Positions 26,974-35,591 of a DNA stretch of 64,000 nucleotides are shown here, in pieces. The notes below the pieces were generated by a model. The model saw nothing but the letters and a program-made list of their open reading frames with translations. It did not search any database and was not told where the DNA came from. The position numbers were made by a program, and so were the translations under genes. The stretch's first letter is position 1. Every line of letters begins with the position of its first letter. Source of the DNA: Luteolibacter luteus (GTDB lineage Bacteria; Verrucomicrobiota; Verrucomicrobiia; Verrucomicrobiales; Akkermansiaceae); the NCBI RefSeq assembly GCF_012913485.1, contig NZ_CP051774.1, forward strand, positions 3,286,001 through 3,350,000, read 5' to 3'.

Positions 26974-29835
26974 TCAGCCCTCCAGGATCTGATCCAGCAC
27001 GTAGGGCAGGATGCCGCCGGCGAGGTAGTAGTCCACTTCGGCCGGGGTATCGAGGCGCACCTTCAGCGGGATCTCGATGCGGGAGTGATCGGGCAGATGG
27101 GCGATGAGCAGCGCGTCTTGCATCGGCTTCAGTTCACCACCGATGCCGGTGATGTCGAAACGTGCATCGGCGAGACCCTTCACCTTGTCGTAGTCATCCT
27201 TGTTGATGAAGTTAAGCGGCAGCACGCCCATCCCGATCAGGTTGGAGCGGTGGATGCGCTCGAAGGACTTCGTCACCACGGCGGAAACACCCAGCAGGCG
27301 GGTGCCCTTGGCTGCCCAGTCGCGGGAGGAGCCCATGCCGTAGTCTTCACCGCCGATGATGATCAGCTTCGTGCCATCGGCCTGATAGGCCATCGAGGCA
27401 TCGTAGATGAAAGTCGGCTTGGCACCGGCCACGGCTTCGATGGTGGCATCCGGAGCGGACACTTCCTTCTCGCCGAAATACTGCGTGTAGCCGCCTTCAA
27501 TGCCCGGGCACATCAGGTTCTTGATGCGGACGTTGGCGAAGGTGCCGCGGGTCATCACGCGGTCATTGCCACGGCGCGCACCGTAGGAGTTGAACTCCGC
27601 CTTCTCCACTCCGTTCTCAAGCAGATACTTGCCCGCGGGCGAGGTCGCCTTGATCGAACCGGCAGGCGAAATGTGGTCGGTGGTGACGGAATCGCCGAAG
27701 ATGCCGAGCGGGCGGGCATTGAGCAGATCGCCCACTTCCGTGGCACCTCCTTCGAAGAAGGGCGGGCTCTGGATATACGTCGACTTCTCGTCCCAGGAGT
27801 AAGTCGCACCGGTGGTGCCGGAGATCTCCTTCCACTTCGGATTCGCCGAATCCAAGTCACCGTAGAGCTTCTGATAGACGGCCGGCTTCAGCGCGGCAGC
27901 CAGCTGCTCCTTCACTTCCTCGTGGCTCGGCCAGACATCCTTCAGGAAGACCGGATTGCCAGCCTTGTCGTTGCCGATCGGCTCGGTGCTGAGATCCAGA
28001 TCGACCCGGCCGGCGAGCGCATAAGCGACCACGAGCGGAGGGCTCATCAGGAAGTTGGCCTTGATCGAACCGTGGACGCGGGCCTCGAAGTTGCGGTTGC
28101 CGGAAAGCACGGACGCGCAGACCAGATCGCCTTCCTTGATCGCACCTTCGATCGAAGGATGCAGCGGGCCGGAGTTGCCGATGCAGGTCGTGCAGCCGTA
28201 GCCGACCGTCTGGAAGCCGAGCTGGTCGAGTTCCTTCTGCAGGCCGGTCGCTTCGAAGTAATCCGTCACCACGCGTGAACCGGGAGCCAGCGAGGTCTTC
28301 ACGTAAGGAGCCACCGTCAGGCCGAGCGCGTTTGCCTTCTTCGCCACCAGGCCTGCGGCGATCATCACGCTCGGGTTGCTGGTGTTCGTGCAGGAGGTGA
28401 TCGCGGCGATCAGGATCGAGCCGTGGGCCAGTTCCAGATCAACCGGGCCATCCGGGAAAAGATCCGGGTCCACGGAATCAGGGGTCGGGCGATTGGCCAC
28501 CATCTCCACTTCGTTGCGCGGTCCACCTTCGAAAGGCTTGTGATTGCCATCGGTCGCCAGCAGCGAATCCACGGACACGCCGGCCTTCTCGCGCATGGAA
28601 AGCGTCACGCGTTTCTCGCGAGCCTCGGCAGGCAGGCCGAAACCACCGGCGGAAACCGGAGCGGAGAACAGGGTGTCGAAGCTTTCGCGGAGCGCCGCCA
28701 CATCGATGCGGTCTTGCGGACGCTTCGGACCGGCCACGGAAGGAACGATTGTCGAGAGATCGAGTTCCAGCAGGTCGGTGTATTCGCACTCGCCCTTGTC
28801 CGGGATGCCGAAGAGGCCCTGAGCCTTATAGTAATTCTCGACCGTGGTGCAGAGCTCCTCGGAGCGGCCGGTGCCGCGCATGTAGGCGATGGTCTCTTCA
28901 TCGACCGGGAAGAAGCCCATGGTCGCACCGTACTCGGGAGCCATGTTGGCGATCGTGCCGCGGTCCGGCAGCGAGAGCGCCTTGGCACCCGGGCCGTGGA
29001 ATTCCACGAACTTGCCCACCACGCCGTGCTTCCGCAGCAGCTGGGTGATGCGCAGGGTCAGGTCGGTCGCGGTCACGCCTTCCTTCAGGTCACCGTGCAG
29101 GTAAACGCCCACCACTTCCGGGACGAGGAAGGTCACCGGCTGGCCGAGCATGCCGGCTTCCGCCTCGATGCCGCCCACACCCCAACCGACGACGCCGAGG
29201 CCGTTGATCATGGTCGTGTGGGAGTCGGTGCCGACGAGGGTGTCCGGGTAGAAGACGCCGCCCTTTTCAAGCACTCCCTTTGCCAGGAACTCGAGGTTCA
29301 CCTGGTGGACGATGCCGATGCCCGGAGGGACCACGGAGAAGGTTTCGAAAGCCTGCTGGCCCCACTTCAGGAACTCGTAGCGCTCGCGGTTGCGGATGAA
29401 CTCGATCGCCATGTTGCGGTCGAGCGAAAGCTGGGAACCGGCAAAGTCGACCTGCACGGAGTGGTCCACCACCAGGTCCACGGGGACGAGAGGCTCGATC
29501 TTTTCCGGGGCGGCACCGCGCTTCACGGCGGCATCACGCATGGCGGCCACGTCCACGAGCAGCGGCACGCCGGTGAAATCCTGGAGGACGATGCGGGCGA
29601 CGGTGAAGGGGATCTCGTATTCGCCCGGGGTCTTCGCGTTGTAGTTCGCCAGGTTGGCCACGTCCTTCTCGGTCACCTTCCGGCCGTCCACACAGCGGAG
29701 TACCGATTCCAGCACGATCCGGATGGACACCGGGAGCTTGGAGAGATTCGGGAAGCCCTGCTCGGCGAGCGCCGGCAGCGAGTAGAATTTGCCTTCGGCT
29801 CCGGAGCCGGTCTGGAAGGTGCGGAGTGTGTCCAT
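26974..29835 (-). CDS. acnA: Aconitate hydratase A
   Basis: A 953-residue aconitase of the AcnA/IRP type, interconverting citrate and isocitrate in the TCA cycle. It has the substrate motif [14 protein letters not shown], the cluster-ligand segments [15 protein letters not shown] and [12 protein letters not shown] that hold the [4Fe-4S] cluster, and [15 protein letters not shown] in the swivel domain. A slightly longer insert than in E. coli AcnA (about 891 residues) is visible around [13 protein letters not shown]-like sequence before the swivel domain. The start [12 protein letters not shown] is typical. It is followed by an intrinsic terminator and appears monocistronic. Confidence 0.97.
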   Translation of the reverse strand: MDTLRTFQTGSGAEGKFYSLPALAEQGFPNLSKLPVSIRIVLESVLRCVDGRKVTEKDVANLANYNAKTPGEYEIPFTVARIVLQDFTGVPLLVDVAAMRDAAVKRGAAPEKIEPLVPVDLVVDHSVQVDFAGSQLSLDRNMAIEFIRNRERYEFLKWGQQAFETFSVVPPGIGIVHQVNLEFLAKGVLEKGGVFYPDTLVGTDSHTTMINGLGVVGWGVGGIEAEAGMLGQPVTFLVPEVVGVYLHGDLKEGVTATDLTLRITQLLRKHGVVGKFVEFHGPGAKALSLPDRGTIANMAPEYGATMGFFPVDEETIAYMRGTGRSEELCTTVENYYKAQGLFGIPDKGECEYTDLLELDLSTIVPSVAGPKRPQDRIDVAALRESFDTLFSAPVSAGGFGLPAEAREKRVTLSMREKAGVSVDSLLATDGNHKPFEGGPRNEVEMVANRPTPDSVDPDLFPDGPVDLELAHGSILIAAITSCTNTSNPSVMIAAGLVAKKANALGLTVAPYVKTSLAPGSRVVTDYFEATGLQKELDQLGFQTVGYGCTTCIGNSGPLHPSIEGAIKEGDLVCASVLSGNRNFEARVHGSIKANFLMSPPLVVAYALAGRVDLDLSTEPIGNDKAGNPVFLKDVWPSHEEVKEQLAAALKPAVYQKLYGDLDSANPKWKEISGTTGATYSWDEKSTYIQSPPFFEGGATEVGDLLNARPLGIFGDSVTTDHISPAGSIKATSPAGKYLLENGVEKAEFNSYGARRGNDRVMTRGTFANVRIKNLMCPGIEGGYTQYFGEKEVSAPDATIEAVAGAKPTFIYDASMAYQADGTKLIIIGGEDYGMGSSRDWAAKGTRLLGVSAVVTKSFERIHRSNLIGMGVLPLNFINKDDYDKVKGLADARFDITGIGGELKPMQDALLIAHLPDHSRIEIPLKVRLDTPAEVDYYLAGGILPYVLDQILEG

Positions 29836-29968
29836 GGAGTGCGGTTGCTAATGGCCAAACATTTGGGCGTGAAAAAGGAACGCACGGGGGCGCCCTGTTC
29901 GCGCGCGGGAGGGTAGGGTGAGGCGCTAAAATGTCAAAAAGCTTCCCCACAACCGCAATCTTCGCTGC

Positions 29969-31702
29969 TTATTCCGCTTTTGGTCTCTCGGGAAGGGGGG
30001 GCAGGCGGCGGGGCGGCGACAGTTTTCGGCCCGAATCAAGGGCCTTGGACGCGGCGAAAGCCGGGGATCGGTGCAGTCCATACCGCCCGATATCCGCTTC
30101 CTTTGGAAATTTTCGCGCGAACAGTGCGCCCGATTGGAACAGATCCCTAAGCTTTCCCACCGGAATTTCCGGCCATGAGGTTGGGCTCCCCGCATTTTTT
30201 TCCCATGAGGTCCACGTGGAATATCGACGGAGAACCCCATCTTCCAGCGGGAAGCCCTGCATTGCCAGGACCGTAGCGAAGTAGCTCTCGTCCGGAACGA
30301 ACATGTTCTCGAAGATGCCGGTGTAATCCACCCCGGCTGAGAGGACCGCGGTGATGCGGTCCATTAGCCACCACTGCGAGGTGAAGCGCCAGCATGCAGT
30401 GGGGACCAGTGGGGCTGCACCCGAGCGTTCCCTATGTTTGGCATGGCTTTCGTGCGGACGATTGTACCCGAACTGTGATCGAGGATCCAGCTCCAGTCGT
30501 CTCAGGATCTCCGGCAGAGGACGGATTGGCACGCAGCTTTCGGAGAGAAGCGCGAAGTGGGTAAGGGTCTTGTCTTCCAAGGCTTCCAGCAACAAGGAGC
30601 GGCTTGCCCGGACCAAGGAGATATCTCCCCATTTCGTGTCGAACCATTCGCTGATCGCCGTGCCATCCAGAAAGCCTCCCTGCAGTTGTTCGGGAAACTT
30701 GGGATGCGAAAAAACCCTCGCCCTTTCCGGAGCTTCTTCGAGGAACTCCCGCCAAATCTGTGGGTGATTCACATCACCGCGGGTGAGGAACAGCAATCCT
30801 AGCCGGGGGCGGCCCGCGGTTCCCGAGGATGGTTGGTGAGACCGGAGGATCGAGGCTCCCCGGCTGGCTTCCGCTCCATTTGCCTGGTGCGCGAATCGTT
30901 CCGTTTCAGAATCTGCCTTCGGTTCCTCGGGCGGATTGATCACTTCTCCCAACAGGCCCGCTACCGTTTGTGTCCAGTTCCGTTGTTGCCCGTCCGTCCC
31001 GTAATTTGAATAGCGGGTACCAGTTAAGTCCGACTCGGAGACGGCTTGCCACGCCAGATTGGGATAACAAGCGTAGGTGGGAATCTTGCGGTGCAAGAGC
31101 GCGAGAAATTGGTCCGACGCTTTGGCAACCCCGAGGTCGGGCTTCCCATGGCGGTCCAACATTCTCATGACTTGCTTGTAATAGGGGGCCCGGATCGCCA
31201 CCGCATGGGTATCCACCGCATGGGTCACGCGGACAACGCGGTTGCCGGCCCACCGCGGAGGCTGGGAATGGGCACAACCCAGATAGAAGATTCCCCAATC
31301 ATCAGGAACCTCCACCGCCTTGATGAGCTCTTGGAAGTTCGGATGAAACTGCACGTCATCTTCGAGAAGTAACACGGCGGGGGCGCCTCTCCTTGCTGCC
31401 TCTCGCAGTGCCAGCCGCTGGGTCAGGGCAAGCGCGTAGCGACCTGCGGACTCGTAGCCTCGGATGTCGACCTCAGCTGCTTTGGCATCGATGGAGCCGG
31501 GGTCACCGGTTTTCTCAGCAGCTTGCGGAAGTTCAGCAGGCGTGCTGGCAAAAGGTTTCCTTTTGCTTCTGGCATCGATCGCCGGGAATCTCCGGGCGGT
31601 GATCCCCGCATCGGCCAGGTTGAATTCGGTTTGAAGCCTGCGGTCCTCGCGTCTTCCCAAGTTAATCCATAGCTTGAGAGGAAACACTGCGTCGATGTCC
31701 AT
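29969..31702 (-). CDS. Two-domain glycosyltransferase: GT25-like plus GT14 (core-2/I-branching)-like
   Basis: A 577-residue cytoplasmic protein. Residues about 1-200 match LPS-type GT25 enzymes (LWINLGRREDRRLQTEF, VLLLEDDVQFHPNF, THAVAIRAPYY). Residues about 290-540 match core-2/I-branching GT14 enzymes (LGLLFLTRGDVNHPQIW, THFALLSESCVPIRPL, SQWWLMDRITAVLSAG, FVPDESYFATVLAMQ). A disordered linker (PPEEPKADSETERFA) joins them. The start MDIDAVFPLKLW at 31702 has AGGAA about 10 bases before it; an upstream ATG at 31750 would add 16 residues. Fusion of two different transferases suggests that two successive sugars are added to one surface glycan. Confidence 0.82.
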   Translation of the reverse strand: MDIDAVFPLKLWINLGRREDRRLQTEFNLADAGITARRFPAIDARSKRKPFASTPAELPQAAEKTGDPGSIDAKAAEVDIRGYESAGRYALALTQRLALREAARRGAPAVLLLEDDVQFHPNFQELIKAVEVPDDWGIFYLGCAHSQPPRWAGNRVVRVTHAVDTHAVAIRAPYYKQVMRMLDRHGKPDLGVAKASDQFLALLHRKIPTYACYPNLAWQAVSESDLTGTRYSNYGTDGQQRNWTQTVAGLLGEVINPPEEPKADSETERFAHQANGAEASRGASILRSHQPSSGTAGRPRLGLLFLTRGDVNHPQIWREFLEEAPERARVFSHPKFPEQLQGGFLDGTAISEWFDTKWGDISLVRASRSLLLEALEDKTLTHFALLSESCVPIRPLPEILRRLELDPRSQFGYNRPHESHAKHRERSGAAPLVPTACWRFTSQWWLMDRITAVLSAGVDYTGIFENMFVPDESYFATVLAMQGFPLEDGVLRRYSTWTSWEKNAGSPTSWPEIPVGKLRDLFQSGALFARKFPKEADIGRYGLHRSPAFAASKALDSGRKLSPPRRLPPLPERPKAE

Positions 31703-31959
31703 TGGATCGGTTCCTGACTTCCGAATCTGAGACAGGCAAGCGTTTTCCACCGGTAAGAAGAGAGCCGCGCTGGTGCCGTGGCATATCCTCGATAGGCGTT
31801 GCTTTGAGAGGTCGAGATGGACAAGGAGGGATGTCGTCTATCGTTGGGTTATCACATTTAATAACCTCAAAATCGGACATGAAGATGATTGTCCTTGTCT
31901 CGTGGGGTGTCCTATTGAAGGAATGTTTTTTGAACCTAACCATGAGTTAGCTACTAAAA

Positions 31960-32415
31960 ATGAACACTAATCCATTCTTGGTGTCCCCTCCCCAGCGGCC
32001 CTCAGGCAGCAGTCAACCGGGCGCGAGCCCCACCGGAGACGAAGTGAATCCGGAGAACTCAATCTCGCGCCGGGGCTTCCTCAAAAGAACCGGCGGTGCC
32101 TCGGTTGCCTCCTTGGTTGCCGCGGGGCTGGGGCTGGGAACGTATAGGGCATTTGGAGAAATCAGCGGACCTTATCCGTCTCTGGGTGAAGTCTTGGACG
32201 AAATCAGCGATATCATCAGCGACTTGTTCGGAGATGACGATCCGCCGCCGCCGCCTCCGTCCGTCCCGCCGTCCGCTCCCCCGCCGCCGCCGCCACACAC
32301 GCACAATTGGCAATACACCATTGATGGGGAGGACCAATTCTCGTATCATGTTACGAGAACTTGCTCCTGCGGTGCGTCGGAGAGCTATCGCTCTCCCAAG
32401 CCCAACGTAGGGTAA
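31960..32415 (+). CDS. Tat-exported proline-rich protein with a His/Cys metal-site-like end
   Basis: A 151-residue protein. After a polar leader comes a Tat signal SRRGFLKRTGGASVASLVAA (about residues 27-46), an acidic helical stretch (LDEISDIISDLFGDDD) and a proline run. The C-terminal 40 residues read HTHNWQYTIDG, then HVTRTCSCGASESY. The HxHxW ... H.R.C.CG order is common as a repeated motif in Gram-positive surface adhesins and is consistent with a small metal-binding fold; here it occurs once. The gene ends 12 bp before the next exported protein gene. The function is unknown. Confidence 0.65.
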   Translation: MNTNPFLVSPPQRPSGSSQPGASPTGDEVNPENSISRRGFLKRTGGASVASLVAAGLGLGTYRAFGEISGPYPSLGEVLDEISDIISDLFGDDDPPPPPPSVPPSAPPPPPPHTHNWQYTIDGEDQFSYHVTRTCSCGASESYRSPKPNVG

Positions 32416-32427
32416 AACCCAGCATCC

Positions 32428-33600
32428 ATGTTGAGCGCCGGACAAATACTCGGGCACCGTGCCTTCAGGTTGGGGGCCGGATGTGTCATTCTGGCGCTCG
32501 GAGCTTGGTTTGCTTTCTCAAACCTTGATCGTGAAGATTCCGCGCCCTTGGACCGGGTTTCCTCGCAGGAGACCCGGGAAAAGGGCGCGAATCGAAACGG
32601 GCTAACGGACCGCTCCGAATCGGCCCGAAAACGCCGCGATTCCGAGAAGTCTGACGACATCACTCCGGATGAAGCGCGGAAGCTTCTTTCGGCCGCCCGG
32701 GAGAATCCGGATATCATGCGCCGTAGCGCGGATTGTATCAGTATCATCGGGAGGCTTTGCGCCGCGGGCTATACGGAGGAAGCTTGGTCCATGATCGAGG
32801 AAGGTCCCGGACAGGTACGGGACTCGGAACTCGTGAGATTCTTCAAAGCCGCCGGACTGAGTCCCGCGGAGATGATCTCGAAAGTCGAAAATCTTCCCTA
32901 CAAGGGTGAAGCTTTCAACGCGCTGCGCGGCTATTTTTCATCTTTGGACCCGGCCAGCACCTCGGCTTTGTTGGCAGACCCCTCTTTCAAGGAGTTCATC
33001 CGCAAGCTGGACGAATCTTCTCCCGGCGTCCTCGGCAGGGCGATCTCCGCCTCGCTCACGGGTCGCCTCGCATTCTCGGGAAGCACGGCGGAAAAGATGG
33101 CGGCAAGGGATCTGGCGATGAGATACCATGCCGACGGTGTCCTCAATGACGGGCAGTTTGTTCAGATTCTCAAAGCGGACGAAACTGGCGACAGCTTTGA
33201 CAAGTGGGCGCTGGTTGCCAATGCCCTGCCAAATCCGGGGCGCGGCAGCGACGCTGCCACGTTGCGGAAAGACGTCATCGAGGGCATGGTCAATGCGGAC
33301 GCGCCGAAGGCGCTCCAGCAACTGGCGAAGGTCCCCGGTCGACAGGGCTTCCTGGATCTTCTGGCCGGCGTCAAGAAGTGGGGAAATATGGATCCCTCGG
33401 CCGCGGCCCAATGGTTCCAAACCAGCAGGAACGGCCTCAATCAGACGCAACGCGACAGCGTGGCGATGGCTTTCTATCAGCTGGCCTTGGATGCGGGAGA
33501 GCCTGAAGGAGCGGAGCAATGGGCTGGTGAGATTAGCAATGCCCAATTGAAGCAAGAGGCGGTTAAGCGTCTTCCCAAGAAAGCGTCTTCGGAGAAATGA
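32428..33600 (+). CDS. Hypothetical membrane-anchored helical repeat protein
   Basis: A 390-residue protein with one N-terminal hydrophobic helix (AFRLGAGCVILALGAWFAF, about residues 12-30), then a charged linker (KRRDSEKSDDITPDEARKL) and an all-helical repeat region rich in Ala and Leu (LSPAEMISKVENLPYKGEAF, PASTSALLADPSFKEFI, DPSAAAQWFQTSRNG). Similar long helical proteins of unknown role are common in verrucomicrobial genomes. It follows the Tat-exported proline-rich gene by 12 bp, so the two probably share a transcript. Confidence 0.65.
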   Translation: MLSAGQILGHRAFRLGAGCVILALGAWFAFSNLDREDSAPLDRVSSQETREKGANRNGLTDRSESARKRRDSEKSDDITPDEARKLLSAARENPDIMRRSADCISIIGRLCAAGYTEEAWSMIEEGPGQVRDSELVRFFKAAGLSPAEMISKVENLPYKGEAFNALRGYFSSLDPASTSALLADPSFKEFIRKLDESSPGVLGRAISASLTGRLAFSGSTAEKMAARDLAMRYHADGVLNDGQFVQILKADETGDSFDKWALVANALPNPGRGSDAATLRKDVIEGMVNADAPKALQQLAKVPGRQGFLDLLAGVKKWGNMDPSAAAQWFQTSRNGLNQTQRDSVAMAFYQLALDAGEPEGAEQWAGEISNAQLKQEAVKRLPKKASSEK

Positions 33601-33722
33601 ACTCCGGATCGCCCGGGCGGAACGGAAGATATTGCAGGCCGGGTTTTTGCTTCATCCGAAGACCTGCTGTTAGATAGGCCGGCAGCCGTGGATTTTGGTG
33701 GTGAACCGGAAACCGGTGCTCT

Positions 33723-34499
33723 ATGCCGATGGGCATGACCCTGCTGCCTCGCCTTTTGATCCCCGCAATGCGGTCCGATGTCCACGGACCGGGCAGGCAG
33801 CTTCTCGCGCGAGCTTTGGTTTCCTCGCTCGGGCGCAGCATGTTTAGCGGGCAAGTGACCGTGATCCGGGAGGATAGTCGCCCCTTGTTCAAGATTCCAA
33901 GGAGGGATGTCGACGAGTTTACCTTTACCCCACCTCCGCCTGCTTCCCATACCCGGCCGGAACCTCCTGCCAATCTGGGTCGCCTGGGACTGCTTGCCTC
34001 GATGGCGTCCTTGAATTTGGATCCTAGGCAGTGGGTGGTGATCATGGATGCGGCGAGCTTGGTGCTCCGGAACATCGATCACCTGATTGATCCCGATTTC
34101 CCCGGACCCCACGCCCCTCCTGAAGTGGACTTCTACTGGGCTGCCGGGACGGATGGTCAGGATGCCTCCCGCGGATTCTGGGCAGTGCGCGGTGAGCACC
34201 TGCCCAAAGTGCTGGCCCTCTGGGAGAAGCTTGAGGAAGCCCTTCCGGAAGGAACCTCGGAATCGGCGGTATGGGCGCGGGTCGTAAGCTTGTTGCCTCT
34301 ACGCAAGAAACGCTTTGAAGGTGGTGAGGTTGTCTCGCCGGAGATGAGCGCGCTGAATTGGGAGGATGTCAGTCATTCCGCGGTGGTTACCATCCCGGAC
34401 TGGCCCCCTGAGGAGCAGGAGCAATTTCTGCAGGCGCTCTTCTTCGGAACTTACTTCGGAGATCGGACGGGCTTGATGCTCCAGATTCTGGATGCCTGA
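33723..34499 (+). CDS. Hypothetical protein with a faint glycosyltransferase-like signature
   Basis: A 258-residue soluble protein, start MPMGMTLLPRLLIPAMRS (a second ATG at 33729 is possible; an in-frame TGA lies just upstream). Residues about 95-125, LASMASLNLDPRQWVVIMDAASLVLRNIDHLI, resemble the metal-binding strand region of small nucleotide-diphospho-sugar transferases (W-x-x-x-x-D-x-D), but the second Asp is replaced by Ala. Given the GT25/GT14 fusion nearby, a degenerate transferase is a reasonable but weak guess. Confidence 0.55.
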   Translation: MPMGMTLLPRLLIPAMRSDVHGPGRQLLARALVSSLGRSMFSGQVTVIREDSRPLFKIPRRDVDEFTFTPPPPASHTRPEPPANLGRLGLLASMASLNLDPRQWVVIMDAASLVLRNIDHLIDPDFPGPHAPPEVDFYWAAGTDGQDASRGFWAVRGEHLPKVLALWEKLEEALPEGTSESAVWARVVSLLPLRKKRFEGGEVVSPEMSALNWEDVSHSAVVTIPDWPPEEQEQFLQALFFGTYFGDRTGLMLQILDA

Positions 34500-34585
34500 C
34501 AAGGCCTCTTCCCAAGTGGGAATTGTTCGCAGGCGGACGAGGGATTGCCGTTGAGCAGCGGGGACATCTTTGTCTAGCGTCCGCC

Positions 34586-34945
34586 ATGCAAAGATGGGTC
34601 GCCGTACTGGGAATCTCGTGGATTTTGGCTAGCTGTGGAGGAACCGGGATTCCCTCCGACGGGAATATCCAGACCGGTGCGGAGCCCGCGGAAGGCGGCA
34701 TTTCGGAGGTTCCGAACCCGTCCCCGGAGATGGCGGCGAAGAGCAAGACCTCATTGGAAACCCTGCGCCACGGCCATGTCACCTACATGCTGAAGTGCGG
34801 CGAGTGCCACCACTACATGCTGCCGAAGGAGGTCGATACCGAGGACTGGGAAGACGCGATGCCGAAGATGATCCGCCACGCCGGCCTGGCACCGGAGGAT
34901 GAGAAGGCCGTGCTTTCCTACGTACTGGCGGTCAAGGCAATGTGA
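34586..34945 (+). CDS. Mono-haem cytochrome c lipoprotein (a)
   Basis: A 119-residue lipoprotein: signal MQRWVAVLGISWILASCGG with the lipobox LASC. The haem motif is C-G-E-C-H in MLKCGECHHYMLP, with likely axial Met in DAMPKMIRHAG. The frame extends upstream to 34523 but the lipoprotein start at 34586 is clear. The C-terminal 50 residues are paralogous to the next gene. It probably carries electrons at the outer face of a membrane; the sulfite dehydrogenase genes that converge on this pair are the obvious partner. Confidence 0.8.
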   Translation: MQRWVAVLGISWILASCGGTGIPSDGNIQTGAEPAEGGISEVPNPSPEMAAKSKTSLETLRHGHVTYMLKCGECHHYMLPKEVDTEDWEDAMPKMIRHAGLAPEDEKAVLSYVLAVKAM

Positions 34946-34985
34946 GACATTGCAGGCCTCAGTGCGGTCTGTTAGGATCGGGACC

Positions 34986-35285
34986 ATGAAGAAAAGCCTC
35001 CTCATCGTCCCGCTCCTGCTGCTGGCCGCCTGCGCGACCCAAGTCAAAACGGCACCCGCACCGGATGCCGCGATGTCGCAGCGCAGCGGGGTGAAGATGG
35101 AGACCCTGCAGCGCGGGCACACCGTTTACCTCTCCCAGTGCGGCCGCTGCCATCAGCACATCATGCCCGCAGACGTGACGAAGTCGGATTGGCACGTGGT
35201 GGTGCCGGGCATGGCGTGGAATGCCGGGATTTCCGCGGCGGATGAAAAGGCGCTTGCGGCCTACCTGACCGCGGCCGCCCATTGA
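34986..35285 (+). CDS. Mono-haem cytochrome c lipoprotein (b)
   Basis: A 99-residue lipoprotein starting MKKSLLIVPLLLLAACAT (lipobox LAAC). The haem motif C-G-R-C-H lies in SQCGRCHQHIMPADV, with an axial Met candidate in VVPGMAWNAG. The pattern ETL.RGH..Y...CG.CH..MP.....DW....P.M..... AG....DEKA is shared with the preceding gene, so the two arose by duplication. The gap between them is 40 bp. It ends 6 bp from the stop of the convergent sulfite dehydrogenase cytochrome gene. Confidence 0.8.
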   Translation: MKKSLLIVPLLLLAACATQVKTAPAPDAAMSQRSGVKMETLQRGHTVYLSQCGRCHQHIMPADVTKSDWHVVVPGMAWNAGISAADEKALAAYLTAAAH

Positions 35286-35291
35286 GCCACC

Positions 35292-35588
35292 TCACTTTTT
35301 GCCGTAGTTCTCCGTCAGGTAGTCGATGAGTGGCTGGACGGATTCCTCCGGGATCGGTGCTCCGAATTTGTCCCTCATCTTCAACACCGCTGCTTCCCAG
35401 AATTTCCGGGGCATGGGCGGCTGGGTGGCGATGTATTCCACGGAGTGGCAGGTGTAGCAGTAGGCGTTCGCCAGCTCGGAACCCTTGCCCTCCTTGAATT
35501 TCATTGGCTCCACGGGCAGCTCGATCTTCTTCTCCACCGCCAGCGTGAGAAGCGGGGCCAGCAGGATCAGCGGGAAAAATCGTTTCAT
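35292..35588 (-). CDS. sorB: Sulfite dehydrogenase cytochrome c subunit
   Basis: A 98-residue exported mono-haem cytochrome: signal peptide (1-17), haem motif C-Y-T-C-H in NAYCYTCHSVEYI, then PPMPRKFWEAAVLKMRDKFGAPI with the axial Met. This is the SorB subunit that accepts electrons from the SorA molybdenum subunit, encoded 3 bp upstream on the same strand. The ending PLIDYLTENYGKK is typical. Confidence 0.85.
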   Translation of the reverse strand: MKRFFPLILLAPLLTLAVEKKIELPVEPMKFKEGKGSELANAYCYTCHSVEYIATQPPMPRKFWEAAVLKMRDKFGAPIPEESVQPLIDYLTENYGKK

Positions 35589-35591
35589 GGC

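Noticed and set aside
28423-29916. 497-residue open frame on the plus strand
   Set aside because: Antisense to aconitase; His/Asp/Glu-rich composition mirrors the aconitase codons.
31662-31943. 93-residue minus-strand frame overlapping the glycosyltransferase start
   Set aside because: No family resemblance, overlaps the better-supported GT25 start, and the AT-rich gap looks like a promoter region.
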